From assembly GCA_032718475.1 (NCBI GenBank), contig JAUCBJ010002706.1:1-23259 (forward strand): a DNA stretch of 23,259 nt. The letters run 5' to 3'. Shown piece after piece: positions 1 through 9,221 of the stretch. The notes beneath the pieces are model-generated. The model made no database searches. It was not told the DNA's origin and was given only the letters and a program-made list of their open reading frames with translations. The position numbers and the translations under genes are program-made. Source of the DNA: Nemertoderma westbladi. Its lineage: Eukaryota; Xenacoelomorpha; Nemertodermatida; Nemertodermatidae. Positions within the stretch are counted from its first letter, which is position 1, and each line of letters begins with the position of its first letter.

Positions 1-148
1 CAGGTTACAGTGGCACGTTATTTTAACCAAAACAATAAACTAAATACAATATAGAATAGGTTACAGTTTTATTTTTGAGAATGATAATAATCAGCTGTTA
101 TTTGCGTCGAATTTCCCATGGAGAGGGATAAATTTTATTGCGTCCAGT

Positions 149-171
149 CCCCCCCCCCCCCCCCCCCCCCC
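149..171. repeat. Homopolymer C tract (C)23
   Basis: An uninterrupted run of 23 cytosines follows GTCCAGT and ends at CTCCCTATC. Runs like this are unstable in replication and error-prone in sequencing, so the exact length should not be trusted. The complementary G strand could form a quadruplex or triplex. Confidence 0.95.
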
Positions 172-248
172 TCCCTATCTGAAACATCTTGGTGTATGTA
201 TACTGTCAAGAGCGCGATCTGGCGGTGTCTTCAACTTTTGATAGATTT

Positions 249-284
249 ATACCAGGCATAGTCCTGGTATCCATGGCTACCAGG
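249..284. other. Overlapping alternative hairpins (CCTGGTA family)
   Basis: ATACCAGG (249-256) pairs perfectly with CCTGGTAT (263-270) across a 6-base loop. The same CCTGGTA (263-269) can instead pair with TACCAGG (278-284) across an 8-base loop. The two folds are mutually exclusive. No function is known, and it may be a chance or transposon-derived inverted repeat. Confidence 0.5.
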
Positions 285-571
285 ATAAAACACGTGAAAG
301 AACAAGAACCTAGAGACTAATGGGTCGAGTTATTGAGACTCGTGATGTGCCTTTTGAAAATAAAGTCAGTGTCGCATCCACAAACAGTGCCACAAAGTAA
401 CTTAATTATAAACTCATTTACTTATTGTCCATTTTTATTTTTGGCTATTGTAGTTCGTGATTTAAGTTTGTGGCAGCAGCTGGACAAAGAGCAAGACTAA
501 TTGCGACTAATTATAGATTCTGATGGAAATCAAAATGCTACTTATTTGTTACATACATAAACCTCGTTAAG

Positions 572-856
572 GTTAATTGATAATTATATTATTTAATTTA
601 ATGGTCAAGCAAGTTAAATAAAAAAAAACCTTACCGGTAGGTATGCAATAGGGTGGGCCGATTTTTAGTTTTTGTTGAATTTTTATTTGTCTACCAATTA
701 AAAAGTTGCTTTTTTGAAAATCGGCCCACCCTAGTATGCAAGTATGTAATAAACTAAAAAGCAACTGGACCTAGACGGTTGCATACAATCAGAATCAGTG
801 ATTAGCTGACGACGGTCAGCTGACCTGTAGGTTTCGCCTCACGAAGGAAGACATTC
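572..856 (+). repeat. Interspersed repeat family R1, copy 1 (interrupted by MITE)
   Basis: After removal of the inserted MITE and one target duplicate, this segment aligns over nearly its whole length with the reverse complement of 2792-2960. Shared blocks include GTCAAGCAAGT, CCTTACCGGTAGGTATGCAA, a block from GTATGTAATAAACT through GCAACTGGACCTAGACGG, and GGTTTCGCCT(C/T)ACGAAGGAAG. Similarity stops at about CATTC (851-856). The family is not recognised and no terminal structure or ORF identifies it. Confidence 0.8.
649..733. mobile_element. hAT-type MITE, 85 bp, with 8-bp target-site duplication
   Basis: Perfect 17-bp terminal inverted repeats TAGGGTGGGCCGATTTT lie at 649-665 and, inverted, at 717-733. 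The element is flanked by an exact 8-bp direct repeat GTATGCAA (641-648 and 734-741). The 8-bp duplication and a TIR starting TAGGG are known features of hAT superfamily elements. At only 85 bp it has no coding capacity and is nonautonomous. The related repeat copy at 2792-2960 has one GTATGCAA (reverse strand, 2890-2897) and no insert, so it is a paralogous empty site that confirms the boundaries. Confidence 0.93.
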
Positions 857-2791
857 AACCGATCTGTTTGCACGAAGGTTACGTGGTCTCATACCAACGT
901 CTCATACCAACGTCATGCATTATCTCATGACTGTGGGTGTACATTTTCCGAAGTCTTACTACTTTAGAAAGTTCTACAAGCTCATGGAGTAAAATTTTTT
1001 TTTTTTACTGCCATCCCTAGTAAGAAAATTTTACAAGTGCAAAGTTAACAAAGTTAAAAAGACTAAATATTTTCTTTGCCGATTCTAGACTCAAATTTTA
1101 GCCCGCATCTAATTCTGAAACTCGTTTGTCCTTATTATATCTTACTTTTCCTGTTACAGGTGGTTTTGGAGAGATTGTTTGTGGTGAAGTATAGTTTTTA
1201 TTTAGTTATAAAAAAAAAGCACATTAAGCAGCCTTCTTTCAACTAGCCATGGTTGTGACATATAATTTATACAGTAATTACTTTTGAACTTCTGTGGTGT
1301 AAAATTCTAACACGTATTTCTATTTTTATTGTTTTACTAAAGACAAGCTTTTTGGTTCGGTATCTGAAATTTGATGCTCTAGGTCCTAGGACATATTTGG
1401 TTACAATGATGTAAAGAACTATCGGTAAAGAGAGTAACCGTTGATAAAGTATGTACGCACAGTACCTAACTGTATCATGTAGAGGCCAAGACACTAAAAT
1501 GACTAGTGAGTACCGATGAGTACGGGTAGGACTGTATCATTAGGTGTTTGCGAAACTGATATACCAATAACTGAATTCGATATAGTATTATAATAATAGG
1601 ATCGTATGAAACCCAGCCACCATACATGTTTGTAGCGGTCTAACAGTTGTAGTACAATGCACGGCATAGTCGGTCGCGCAAGTAAAATAATAAGAACTGA
1701 TGACATTTAGTTTCTTTCTTGTAATTCCGGATAAAAAATATATTACAATAAGACGAACAAGACGACCACCTACACCGTAGAAAATATACCCCAAAGCTAA
1801 ATTCCTATTAATATTTATTTTTACGTTCTTCTAAATAATATTTGCTTGCCTGCTGTGTACTGTACTAGAAAGCCGAGGATCCCGGACGCATTAGTGCTTA
1901 GGGTAGACTTGTGTAGATACAATAATATTGAAACTTTTATAGAATTTATTCAATTTATTTATTGTAATATACATTGTAATACTTGTAAATTACATATTAT
2001 ATGTAATATGATATTGGAAACCGGTTTATGGACTATTGGTACTGATTTGAATACTAATAATGCACCAAATATAGCCATCGCGTTCGACATAGCATGGTCT
2101 ATAATGCTATGATACAAAGCCGTTGTTGCTATGTTCGAGCCTTAATAACGAACCACACCAGACCATATCTACCTAATTATTACAGCTCTTTTAGTATGTC
2201 CAGAATTTATATTCTTTTAATCTCGATATTAAGATATGATATGCAATATATATCATTACTTATGATGCTATGCTGTCAAAATAATGCTAAGGCTAACTAA
2301 AATACCATAAGTAGGACTACATAGGACCTACATATGATGATAGACTGGTATATAGCCAAAATGATACATTTATGGTATATTTAGCATTAACGATCATGTT
2401 ATACTGCAAAGATGTTGTTAGATGTTGTTGATGAGATTATAATATGGCTCGAATAGGCAGACAATTGGGGTGAATTTACACTGAATAATGGTGTGTGTCA
2501 AAATTGACACACTTGAACTTTCTAGGGGTACGCAAAGTCTGGCCTTTCTAGTTTTTTAAACATTTCAAATTAATTGCACGGCACCCATTGTTGCCTGATC
2601 TGCAAAAGCTTGAAATGCATTATATTCGCACTCGCCGGCCCATTATCGACAAGCCGCAACGTGATTGGCTCAAATTTGTGGTGCTGCTTCCCAGTTGATA
2701 GTTACTGGTACCTCTTTGTTTCATTGTCCGTTCCTTCTCCCTTTGGGACTTCACACTCTAAATGTCATTTATTGGCTTGGCCTCCTGGAGA
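857..2791. other. AT-rich spacer, no gene seen
   Basis: About 1.9 kb without a convincing gene. The open frames here are short, lack recognisable motifs and are what AT-rich DNA gives by chance. Small items seen are a 13-bp tandem duplication GTCTCATACCAAC x2 (886-911), a 19-bp AT-rich palindrome (1989-2007), and a polypyrimidine-AG acceptor-like site at 1140-1159 followed by a short open stretch, which is discussed as a finding. Confidence 0.6.
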
Positions 2792-2960
2792 GAATGCCTT
2801 CCTTCGTAAGGCGAAACCTCTCAGTAGACCGCCGCCAGCTGGTTGCATACAACCGTCTAGGTCCAGTTGCTTTTTAGTTTATTACATACTTGCATACCTA
2901 CCGGTAAGGTTTTTTACTTCACTTGCTTGACGATTAATTAAATAATAAAATTATCGATTA
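2792..2960 (-). repeat. Interspersed repeat family R1, copy 2 (empty MITE site)
   Basis: This is the reverse complement of 572-856 without the 85-bp hAT MITE. The uninterrupted target GTATGCAA is at 2890-2897 on the minus strand. Homology with copy 1 ends at GAATG near 2792, where the flanks become unrelated. The left flank includes a weak open frame with no recognisable domain. Opposite orientation and differing flanks fit an interspersed repeat rather than a local duplication. Confidence 0.8.
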
Positions 2961-3450
2961 ATATTAATGGTTCTTCATGCGTTCACTTCAATCTATACTT
3001 CGTTAACGATTATGATAAGTGTTCATTTTCAAGTTAATAGTAGAGTTAAAACGAGCAGGCTGTAGCAAACAGATGCTATATGCTATTATTGCAAGTTGCA
3101 GGGTCAGAAAATATATATTTAAATATAATGAAATAATGAAATAAAATAAATATATATTTTATTGGTGCTTTTATTGTGTAAAGCAGGCATCGAGCAGTTG
3201 TATACTGGTTGCATTTGACATTTTACGTTAATTTATTTAGAAGGTAATATATACTTTGTTTGATGCAGGGATCAAGGCCGGATTTAGGAATAGATCGACC
3301 AGGCCAAGGTCTAGGGCCTCCATAAATATACGATGATTAAAAAAAATTTAAAATAAGTTAATGATTATATTAATATATTTAAATACAGGACTATTATTTT
3401 AATTATTATGCCAATACACATTTTTTATTTCATTTTCTGATATATATCAC
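2961..3450. other. AT-rich spacer, no gene seen
   Basis: Very AT-rich, including an A/T-rich low-complexity stretch around 3110-3160. No coding region, RNA gene or recognised mobile element is visible. Confidence 0.6.
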
Positions 3451-3736
3451 CAAGGTTCCACCTTGGTGTAGTGGTTGCATTGAATTCACATCTCCTGTAG
3501 GTCGTGGGTTCGATCCTCACTTGGGCCAGGGCAGTTTTCGTTTCGGCACGAATGCTTTAAAGGGACCAGCCAGGGCGCATCTCTGCCTTGCATCCTTAAG
3601 TGGTAGCTAAATGAGTACTGGAGTTTCCTCTGGGGAGTAAAGTTCTGGGGGGACCGCACTGGAAATAATTCGTCAGACTTTGTGCGTAATCCCTGGCCTA
3701 GCGGCCGAAGAAAATTTACTTTTACTTTACTTTTTA
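3451..3736 (+). mobile_element. tRNA-derived SINE
   Basis: The head carries an RNA polymerase III A box TGGTGTAGTGG (3464-3474) and B box GGTTCGATCC (3507-3516), 32 bases apart. The B box sits in a plausible T-arm, with GTGGG pairing to CTCAC around the TTCGATC loop. A tRNA-unrelated body follows, including TCTGGGGGGACCGCACTGGA. The 3' end is a T-rich simple tail built from TTTACT-like units (about 3714-3736). The body block recurs at 6107-6160, confirming a dispersed family. SINEs are transcribed by pol III and mobilised by a partner LINE. I could not define a target-site duplication or identify the partner. Confidence 0.85.
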
Positions 3737-3945
3737 TATTATCAATCCTTTAGAAGTAAAATTTGCTCGGCTTGTGATAGGGGCCTCCGAGATAACAAAG
3801 GCAAGTAACCTAGAAAAACCAAGCCATTTCGAATTTGTAATATTACTTTCCATTCATTCTAAGCTTATGTTTGGAGGTAAATCTTATCAGAGCCGTGCCA
3901 GTAGAATGAAGCCTTGTGTAGCAACAACTAATAGTGAGTAAATAA

Positions 3946-4674
3946 ATGTTCAGCTTATTTCAAGAAACCATCTTGTTTGGAACGAACCAACGTTTGGCGT
4001 CCAGTGCACCACTAGCAGTCACTTGTAACGGGAAACCCATATCGAACCGAACTGTTGTCACATACCTGGGTTGCAAACTAGACCAATCAATGAACGGAGA
4101 GTCTATGATCACCGCGATAGTCAAGAAAGGGAATTCTAGATTAAAATTTCTTTACCGATTCTCCGGGGTACTAGACTACAACCTACGTCGCCTACTATGT
4201 AACGCGCTGATACAGCCTCTCATGGACTATGCTGCTGCTGTCTGGTTCTACTCAATCAGCTCAATCTGGCGCAACAAGCTTGAGGCACTGCAGCGGAAGT
4301 GCATTCGATATTGCTTATCTTTAGAGGACCGCAGCCACATCTATCCATCGCACTACAAAACCATAAACTGGCTACCAATAGAATATCGAGTGCAACAAAA
4401 TCTGGTAACTCTTATGTACAAGACCCAGCGCGGAACCTCACCGAGTTACATCCAAGATATGGTTAACTTCAATAAAAACACGCGATCAACACGAACCCCG
4501 AGAACAAAAGCATCGATCCCCCATAAGAATACTAAATTCGCACAGAACTCATTCGACTATCGAGGCCCAGCGTTCTGGAACGCCCTACCGAACTGTGTAA
4601 CAGAGGCAACGACACTAGAGTCTTTTAAACACCAAGTAAAACGCCATTACTTAAATACTCTAACCGACGCATGA
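3946..4674 (+). CDS. C-terminal fragment of CR1/L2-like reverse transcriptase ORF
   Basis: A 242-residue uninterrupted frame matches the end of non-LTR retrotransposon ORF2. Near its start, residues 6-14 (QETILFGTN) resemble the KTE-LFGT motif that follows the RT catalytic core. VTYLGCKLD (38-46) is the YLG block of the thumb region. IQPLMDYAAAVW, then KLEALQRKCIR and INWLPIEYRVQQNLV, follow in the standard order, and FWNALPN..TTLESFKHQVK forms the conserved C-terminus. The catalytic FADD motif and endonuclease are absent, so the fragment cannot support transposition. The first methionine is not a native start but simply the first ATG after the truncation or frameshift. Confidence 0.85.
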   Translation: MFSLFQETILFGTNQRLASSAPLAVTCNGKPISNRTVVTYLGCKLDQSMNGESMITAIVKKGNSRLKFLYRFSGVLDYNLRRLLCNALIQPLMDYAAAVWFYSISSIWRNKLEALQRKCIRYCLSLEDRSHIYPSHYKTINWLPIEYRVQQNLVTLMYKTQRGTSPSYIQDMVNFNKNTRSTRTPRTKASIPHKNTKFAQNSFDYRGPAFWNALPNCVTEATTLESFKHQVKRHYLNTLTDA

Positions 4675-4718
4675 ATCACAATTGCTTGCACACTATTAAC
4701 CCACTTAATTCATAAACA

Positions 4719-5240
4719 TGCATCGCTGTTCTTTTACTAAGTTTGTTTTTCTACCTTTATTTATCTAAATACTTGACAGAATTTTTGACAGTAAATTGAC
4801 AGAAAAATTTTAAGTAACAAATTTTAAATTATCCCATCTATAACCATTTTTAGATTAAAGCACTGACCATTTTATTTGTGTATTTTTATTTGTAGTCTTG
4901 AACTTAATTTTTATTGCTTCCCCAACAATTATACAATCATATTAGTAGTTCCATGTGTATTCTAATCTGTAGTCCACAAACAATGCATCGCAGTTCCTTT
5001 ACTAAGTTTTTTTTTTTTTATATTTATTTTATCTAAATATTTGACAATTTTAAGTAACAAATTTCAAATCATCCCACCCATAACCATTTTTAGATTAAAG
5101 CACTGACCATTTTATTTGTGTATTTTTATTTGTAGTCCTGAATTTAATTTTTATTGCTTCCCCAACAATTATACAATCTTATTAGTAGTTCATGTGTATT
5201 CTAATCTGTAGTCCTAAATTTAATTTTATTACTTCCCCGA
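4719..5240 (+). repeat. 265-bp tandem duplication within LINE 3' UTR
   Basis: The block beginning ATGCATCGC(T/A)GTTC at about 4719 repeats from about 4984, offset by 265 bp. Near-identical text includes CCATTTTTAGATTAAAGCACTGACC-type sequence at about 4843 and 5083. A third partial copy begins at GTAGTCCTAAATTT (about 5206) and runs to CTTCCCCGACT (about 5240). The copies differ by substitutions and small indels. The duplication could be a feature of the family's 3' UTR or private to this copy. Confidence 0.85.
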
Positions 5241-5275
5241 CTATTTTACCTAAAAGATTATTACATAGCGGGGAC

Positions 5276-5305
5276 CCACATGGAAACGAGGTGCGCCTCA
5301 TGTGG
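5276..5305 (+). other. Terminal hairpin of LINE 3' UTR
   Basis: CCACATG (5276-5282) pairs with CATGTGG (5299-5305). The loop holds an inner GAGG-TGCG-CCTC mini-hairpin (5288-5299, sharing one base with the outer stem). It is GC-rich in a strongly AT-rich 3' UTR and lies about 185 bp before the element end. Stem-loops in LINE 3' UTRs are known recognition sites for the element's reverse transcriptase. That role is inferred here. Confidence 0.6.
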
Positions 5306-5489
5306 CTATCCCATTAAGTGACAATTTTATCGATATAACTCGCGTAAGATGTACTGTTCATATATTTTTCATACCATACTGATTTAATTTCATAACAAAA
5401 ATATCTCGTACTGTATCTATAACAATTGTATGGTTGCTAACGGTCTATACCAACTTAAATATTATCTATTATGTGTCCCGTCACTAATA

Positions 5490-5518
5490 AATCAATATCA
5501 ATATCAATATCAATATCA
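5490..5518 (+). repeat. (ATCAAT)n 3' tail of LINE
   Basis: About four and a half tandem ATCAAT units lie directly at the end of the 3' UTR. It is best read as the microsatellite-like terminus that CR1/L2-type elements use in place of poly(A). Confidence 0.8.
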
Positions 5519-6106
5519 TTTCCAAAGGGGTCCTTTATGTTACATTGGTTACAAATAAAATATAACACTAAAATGTAGTTAAAAAGCCTTCAAATAGTGT
5601 CTATAAATTAGCATTGACACTCACGAGCTGGTCCAAGAATTTAAATCAAATTATAATACGCTGTCTCCTACAAACCAAAATCCGGCAGGTATTATATAAC
5701 AGGATAACATTTCAATTTCTTATCGAAATTAAGAAGAGAATTGCAAATCGCAACACTCAAATGTGAAACATCAACTCACCAAATTGATCAACACTTAGAT
5801 GGTGCTGGCGTCTGGTCAATTAGTTGAGGATATCAGAATAACAGTTGAAACAATACAGATCAGAAATTAGCGAGGCATATGAGGTAGGAATGTAGAACTG
5901 ATATAAATGGATACCAGGATACCCTGCAAACTGTAATTCCATGCGGATTAAGTTCGACCGACGTAATTAATTCGTCCGGCGGATTATAGATTGTTACTTT
6001 ACCGGTTAACTTGATTTATCTCGTCTCACAATGGCTCGCCGCTCACTGATATTGCAAATACGAAATGCTACGAATGCAAAAGCATTAATATTGGTAGTTT
6101 AACAAA
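5519..6106. other. AT-rich spacer, no gene seen
   Basis: No ORF of note, RNA gene or recognised repeat. It separates the CR1/L2-like LINE from a SINE fragment. Confidence 0.6.
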
Positions 6107-6160
6107 GTTCCTCTGGGAGTGCAGTTCTGGGGGGACCGCACTGGAGATAAGTCGCCATAC
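6107..6160 (+). mobile_element. SINE body fragment (same family as 3451-3736)
   Basis: CCTCTGGG(G)AG, AGTTCTGGGGGGACCGCACT and GGA(A/G)ATAA blocks match the body of the SINE at about 3627-3680 in the same orientation. The tRNA head and the tail are missing. The fragment confirms the element is dispersed. In this copy AGTGC(A)G and CGCACT can pair around the G run. Confidence 0.75.
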
Positions 6161-6440
6161 TTAGAGCAATCTAGCTGAGTTTAACATCATCAATCTGTTT
6201 AACTTCTCCTTTCTCAAAAGAATTCAAGTTCTATAGACGCTCGAATTTTCTCCATGCCGAATATATTTATAAAAAAGTACTTTTTTAATGAGCGTAGATT
6301 TTTAAATATTAAATGAAAAAAAATATTGTATATTATTACATAGAGATTGTCCCACACTGCTCGAAACCTATAGCTACTCTTTTGCGTCAAATTCGCACCA
6401 AATTGTTTTCTCATGCTAACTTAAAGTTAGTTTCAAACCA
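6161..6440. other. AT-rich spacer, no gene seen
   Basis: A short minus-strand open frame (6214-6414) has no recognisable motif and lies in AT-rich DNA. It is not supported as a gene. Confidence 0.55.
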
Positions 6441-6840
6441 CACATTGCATGCTCTTGCCTACTTCGACTCGAGCTAACATCATAATATACCACATTGCAT
6501 GCTCTTGCCTACTTCGACTCGAGCTAACATCATACTATACCACATTGCATGCTCTTGCCTACTTCGACTCGAGCTAACATCATACTATACCACATTGCAT
6601 GCTCTTGCCTACTTCGACTCGAGCTAACATCATACTATACCACATTGCATGCTCTTGCCTACTTCGACTCGAGCTAACATCATACTATACCACATTGCAT
6701 GATCTTGCCTACTTCGACTCGAGCTAACATCATACTATACCACATTGCATGCTCTTGCCTACTTCGACTCGAGCTAACATCATACTATACCACATTGCAT
6801 GCTCTTGACCACTTCGACTCGAGCTAACATCATGCTATAC
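6441..6840. repeat. 50-bp minisatellite, 8 copies
   Basis: Eight head-to-tail units start at 6441, 6491, 6541, 6591, 6641, 6691, 6741 and 6791, all exactly 50 bp. Each contains GCATGC and the palindrome CTCGAG. Units are almost identical. Differences are a C/A change in the first unit (CATAATATAC), GATCTTGCC in unit 6 and a few changes in unit 8 (CTTGACC, CATGCTATAC). Changes concentrated in the end units fit homogenisation of the interior by unequal exchange. The array ends about 80 bp before the LINE insertion at 6923. Confidence 0.97.
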
Positions 6841-6930
6841 TTGCGCGTTGCATTTGTTGAATTTATGTACAATACCCACCAAATAATTGTCTACAAATTT
6901 TAATAACATTAGGGAAAATAATTTGTAATT

Positions 6931-7782
6931 GTGCTGGAGTACGCAATGAGGACGGCCACAAAGGGTGAAGATCTGGGATTCACACTTCAAGAACGTAGAA
7001 GTAGTAGATATCCGGCAACCACAGTCACAGACACCGACTTTGCGGATGACATCGCCCTGCTCTCTAATACGCTAGCAGATGCACAGCTTCTACTAAATAA
7101 AGTGGAGAGGGCTGCTAAGGGGGTTGGATTGCATATAAATGCTACCAAGACGGAATTCATGAATTTTAAAGTTAATGGAAACTTGACAACCATTGATAAT
7201 AATCAACTAAGGAAGGTCGATGACTTCCAGTATCTTGGATCATGGATAGAGAGTAGCAAAAAGGACATAGAAGTTAGGAAAGCAAAGGCTTGGGTAGCTC
7301 TATCAAAAATGGATACCATCTGGAAATCAGATCTCTCCAGGCACCTGAAGACTAAGTTCTTTCGAGCCACAGTGGAAAGTGTATTTTTATACGGGGGTGA
7401 GACCGGGACACTGACTAAATCACTTGAACAACGCATTGATGGTTGCTACACAAGACTACTAAGGGCAGCCCTAAATATCAGCTGGAGACAACACATTACA
7501 AACGCCGAGCTTTATGGTACAATACCACCTGTATCAACCACCCTCCGTGAACGCAGATTAAGATTCAGTGGGCACTGCTGGCGAAGTAAAGACGAGGTCA
7601 TACCAGATCTACTTCTCTGGCAACCAACTCATGGAAAGCGTAGTCGTGGACGACCTGCCATAACATATATAGATCAACTTGAAAGGGATACTGAACTTGG
7701 GAGAAACGAAATTGCGACAACTATGGAGAATCGGGAAGCCTGGAAGGATCTCATTTCCACTGTCCGAGTTCGCTCGACCTAG
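6931..7782 (+). CDS. Partial LINE reverse transcriptase ORF (dead on arrival)
   Basis: The 283-residue frame carries the RT catalytic block DTDFADDIALL (about 36-46), then GLHINATKTEFM (about 66-77), DDFQYLGSWI (about 97-106) and the thumb and C-terminal region. That region includes SVFLYGGETGTL, an arginine-rich RERRLRFSGHCWR (about 206-218) and GKRSRGRPAITYIDQLERD near the end. It resembles the ORF2 C-terminus of the endonuclease-reverse transcriptases that are abundant in cnidarian, mollusc and echinoderm genomes. The endonuclease, RT fingers and motif A are missing. GTG at 6931 is only where the frame was cut, as in-frame codons continue upstream to the target duplicate. The stop codon is the first TAG of the tail. 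There is no internal stop, so the insertion is fairly young. Confidence 0.9.
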   Translation: MLEYAMRTATKGEDLGFTLQERRSSRYPATTVTDTDFADDIALLSNTLADAQLLLNKVERAAKGVGLHINATKTEFMNFKVNGNLTTIDNNQLRKVDDFQYLGSWIESSKKDIEVRKAKAWVALSKMDTIWKSDLSRHLKTKFFRATVESVFLYGGETGTLTKSLEQRIDGCYTRLLRAALNISWRQHITNAELYGTIPPVSTTLRERRLRFSGHCWRSKDEVIPDLLLWQPTHGKRSRGRPAITYIDQLERDTELGRNEIATTMENREAWKDLISTVRVRST

Positions 7783-7806
7783 TAGTAGTAGTAGTAGTAG
7801 TAGTAG
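7780..7806 (+). repeat. (TAG)9 LINE tail, first unit is the stop codon
   Basis: Nine uninterrupted TAG units follow CGCTCGACC with no 3' UTR between. The other two 3' ends of this family in the window (10416-10438 and 15047-15064, minus strand) switch at the same place into TAG repeats. The tail is thus a family property rather than a later microsatellite. Confidence 0.93.
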
Positions 7807-8011
7807 GGAAAATAATATACTGTAGTTTAGCACCATATTTTCACTTGGGCGATTTAATTTTGCTTAAACTTTACTATAGACAGCTGCAAGGGACAAGTAC
7901 ATTACCGGTATTATAACCTCTCCACGCATCCTACATCCTGTACTTCAATTAACTTTATCCGCGAGCAGGAAATATCAGAACAACAGGGACAATAGGGAAA
8001 GGTCGGACAGA

Positions 8012-8125
8012 ATGTCAGCGATAAACTTCGGTCAAGTGGAGTCCTTTAAATCGCTGCATGTCAGCAGAATGCTTCCACTTAATCAATTATTTCCAGTAAC
8101 GCATGAAAGTTTATTTAATTACCAG
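8012..8125 (+). other. Possible short first coding exon (speculative)
   Basis: ATG at 8012 with A at -3 opens a 38-codon stretch ending TTTAATTACCAG, followed directly by GTAAAT, a good fit to a 5' splice site. The peptide (starting MSAINFGQVESF) matches no family I recognise, and no partner exon is visible. Reading through, the frame continues to a stop near 8231 but becomes AT-rich and low in complexity. It may well be chance. Confidence 0.15.
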
Positions 8126-9221
8126 GTAAATATTTTAAATATTACAGGTGATAATCTTTTTTTACTTCGATTCAATTACAAAATTCGAGAAATTCCACCA
8201 ACTTTAACATTTTTTGTAACATCAAATGTTTAATATGTTGTCTTTTATCAGCAATTATTGTTCCTTAATATTTTAATTTTGTGATAAAACTACATACATA
8301 CCTGTTACAAAGTAATTTACAGTGTCCTAGCTCTATCATACCTCTATTTGCAATCATTCGCTACGTTCGTTCGTGTCGTTCGGATCTGTTCGAACTGAAT
8401 GGCTCCATTTATCTAGAATTTTATGGCGTAGAAATCCTTAAAGAAGTTCCGACACATTGCCATGTTAAGACGTCGTATTTCGTCTTGTGGCCAGCGGGGT
8501 ATAAAGTTATATTTTATTTCCATGTAAAAAATTTTATTATTTACCTACTCGTTCATTGGACTAGCATATGGACTTCGCTAGCTGAGCTCGGTAAATTTAT
8601 ATCTACTATATGTAAATAATAAATAAATAAAATAATCTATTTTATTTACTGCACAAAAGAGTCAGAATATTTATTGGTCTTCCCTGTGGAAAAATACATG
8701 ATAATATTTAAAAAACATTTTCTTTGAGGCGTTTTTTTCCGCGTCAACAAATGCGGCCTACGACACCACATAAAAACGCGCTAAAAAACGCGGACGAAAA
8801 AAACTAGTCCTAAAACTGGACAAAAAAAATGCGGCAAAAAACACATCTGTGAAATTGGACCGTTCAGGACGATAAATTGTTCACCATTAGATTTGTTAAT
8901 TTTCCCTGTACATGTAAAAACAAGAAATAGCTTTATAAATTAGTGGCGTGCAAGCACGCCGGATGTAAATACCATCCATCAGCTGAAACAAAAATACCAA
9001 CGTTTCCCTCTCATGATTCTAATTACCCCAATTATTGTAGTACTAGAGTTGAAGACCTACATTATTACTAAAATTCATTCACCTGGAATTAGTAATAAAT
9101 TCACATTCGCCCATACCTTGACTAAGAAGGCTATCAGCTGTATAACATATTTAACACACACTGTGAAGAATTTCAAGTTTGTAAGGGAGTTGAGTTTAGG
9201 CAGTAGGGCCTAATTAGGCAC

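Larger units (their letters stand above)
1..571. other. AT-rich spacer, no gene seen
   Basis: No supportable coding region. The stretch is AT-rich and contains a 23-base C run (149-171) and a set of alternative hairpins (249-284), both listed separately. Nothing else is recognised. Confidence 0.6.
3946..5518 (+). mobile_element. 5'-truncated CR1/L2-like LINE, 3' end
   Basis: The element comprises the C-terminal part of a reverse-transcriptase ORF (3946-4674), a long AT-rich 3' UTR with an internal 265-bp tandem duplication, a GC-rich terminal hairpin (5276-5305) and a simple tail of ATCAAT units (5490-5518). This order, with a microsatellite-like tail instead of poly(A), is typical of CR1/L2-group non-LTR retrotransposons. 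The 5' edge is unclear. Decayed homology may extend some tens of bases upstream, in another frame and with stop codons. No target-site duplication was found. Confidence 0.82.
6923..7806 (+). mobile_element. 5'-truncated non-LTR LINE (family L-TAG), copy 1
   Basis: The insertion is bounded by a direct repeat AGGGAAAATAAT at 6911-6922 and 7805-7816. The last two bases may also belong to the tail. It contains the FADD-to-C-terminus half of a reverse transcriptase and ends in (TAG)9. The coding frame is open from the first bases after the target duplicate, so truncation fell inside the RT just before the conserved VIVLEYAMRT block. Truncated 5' ends with intact 3' ends are the product of incomplete target-primed reverse transcription. 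Homologous fragments occur at 10416-10663, 14323-14500 and 15047-15122. Confidence 0.92.

Noticed and set aside
1846-2300. Overlapping plus-strand frames of 88 and 68 residues
   Set aside because: AT-rich composition, no motifs, and Ile/Asn/Tyr-rich content as expected from noncoding AT-rich DNA.
2574-2930. 118-residue plus-strand frame
   Set aside because: Its second half lies in interspersed repeat R1 on the opposite strand, there is no recognisable domain, and homology to copy 1 is not frame-conserved.
3464-3530. Functional tRNA gene
   Set aside because: A and B boxes are present, but acceptor and anticodon stems do not pair well, and the sequence continues into a SINE body that recurs elsewhere.
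6987-7836. Three minus-strand frames over LINE copy 1
   Set aside because: They are antisense shadows of the RT frame at 6931-7782.
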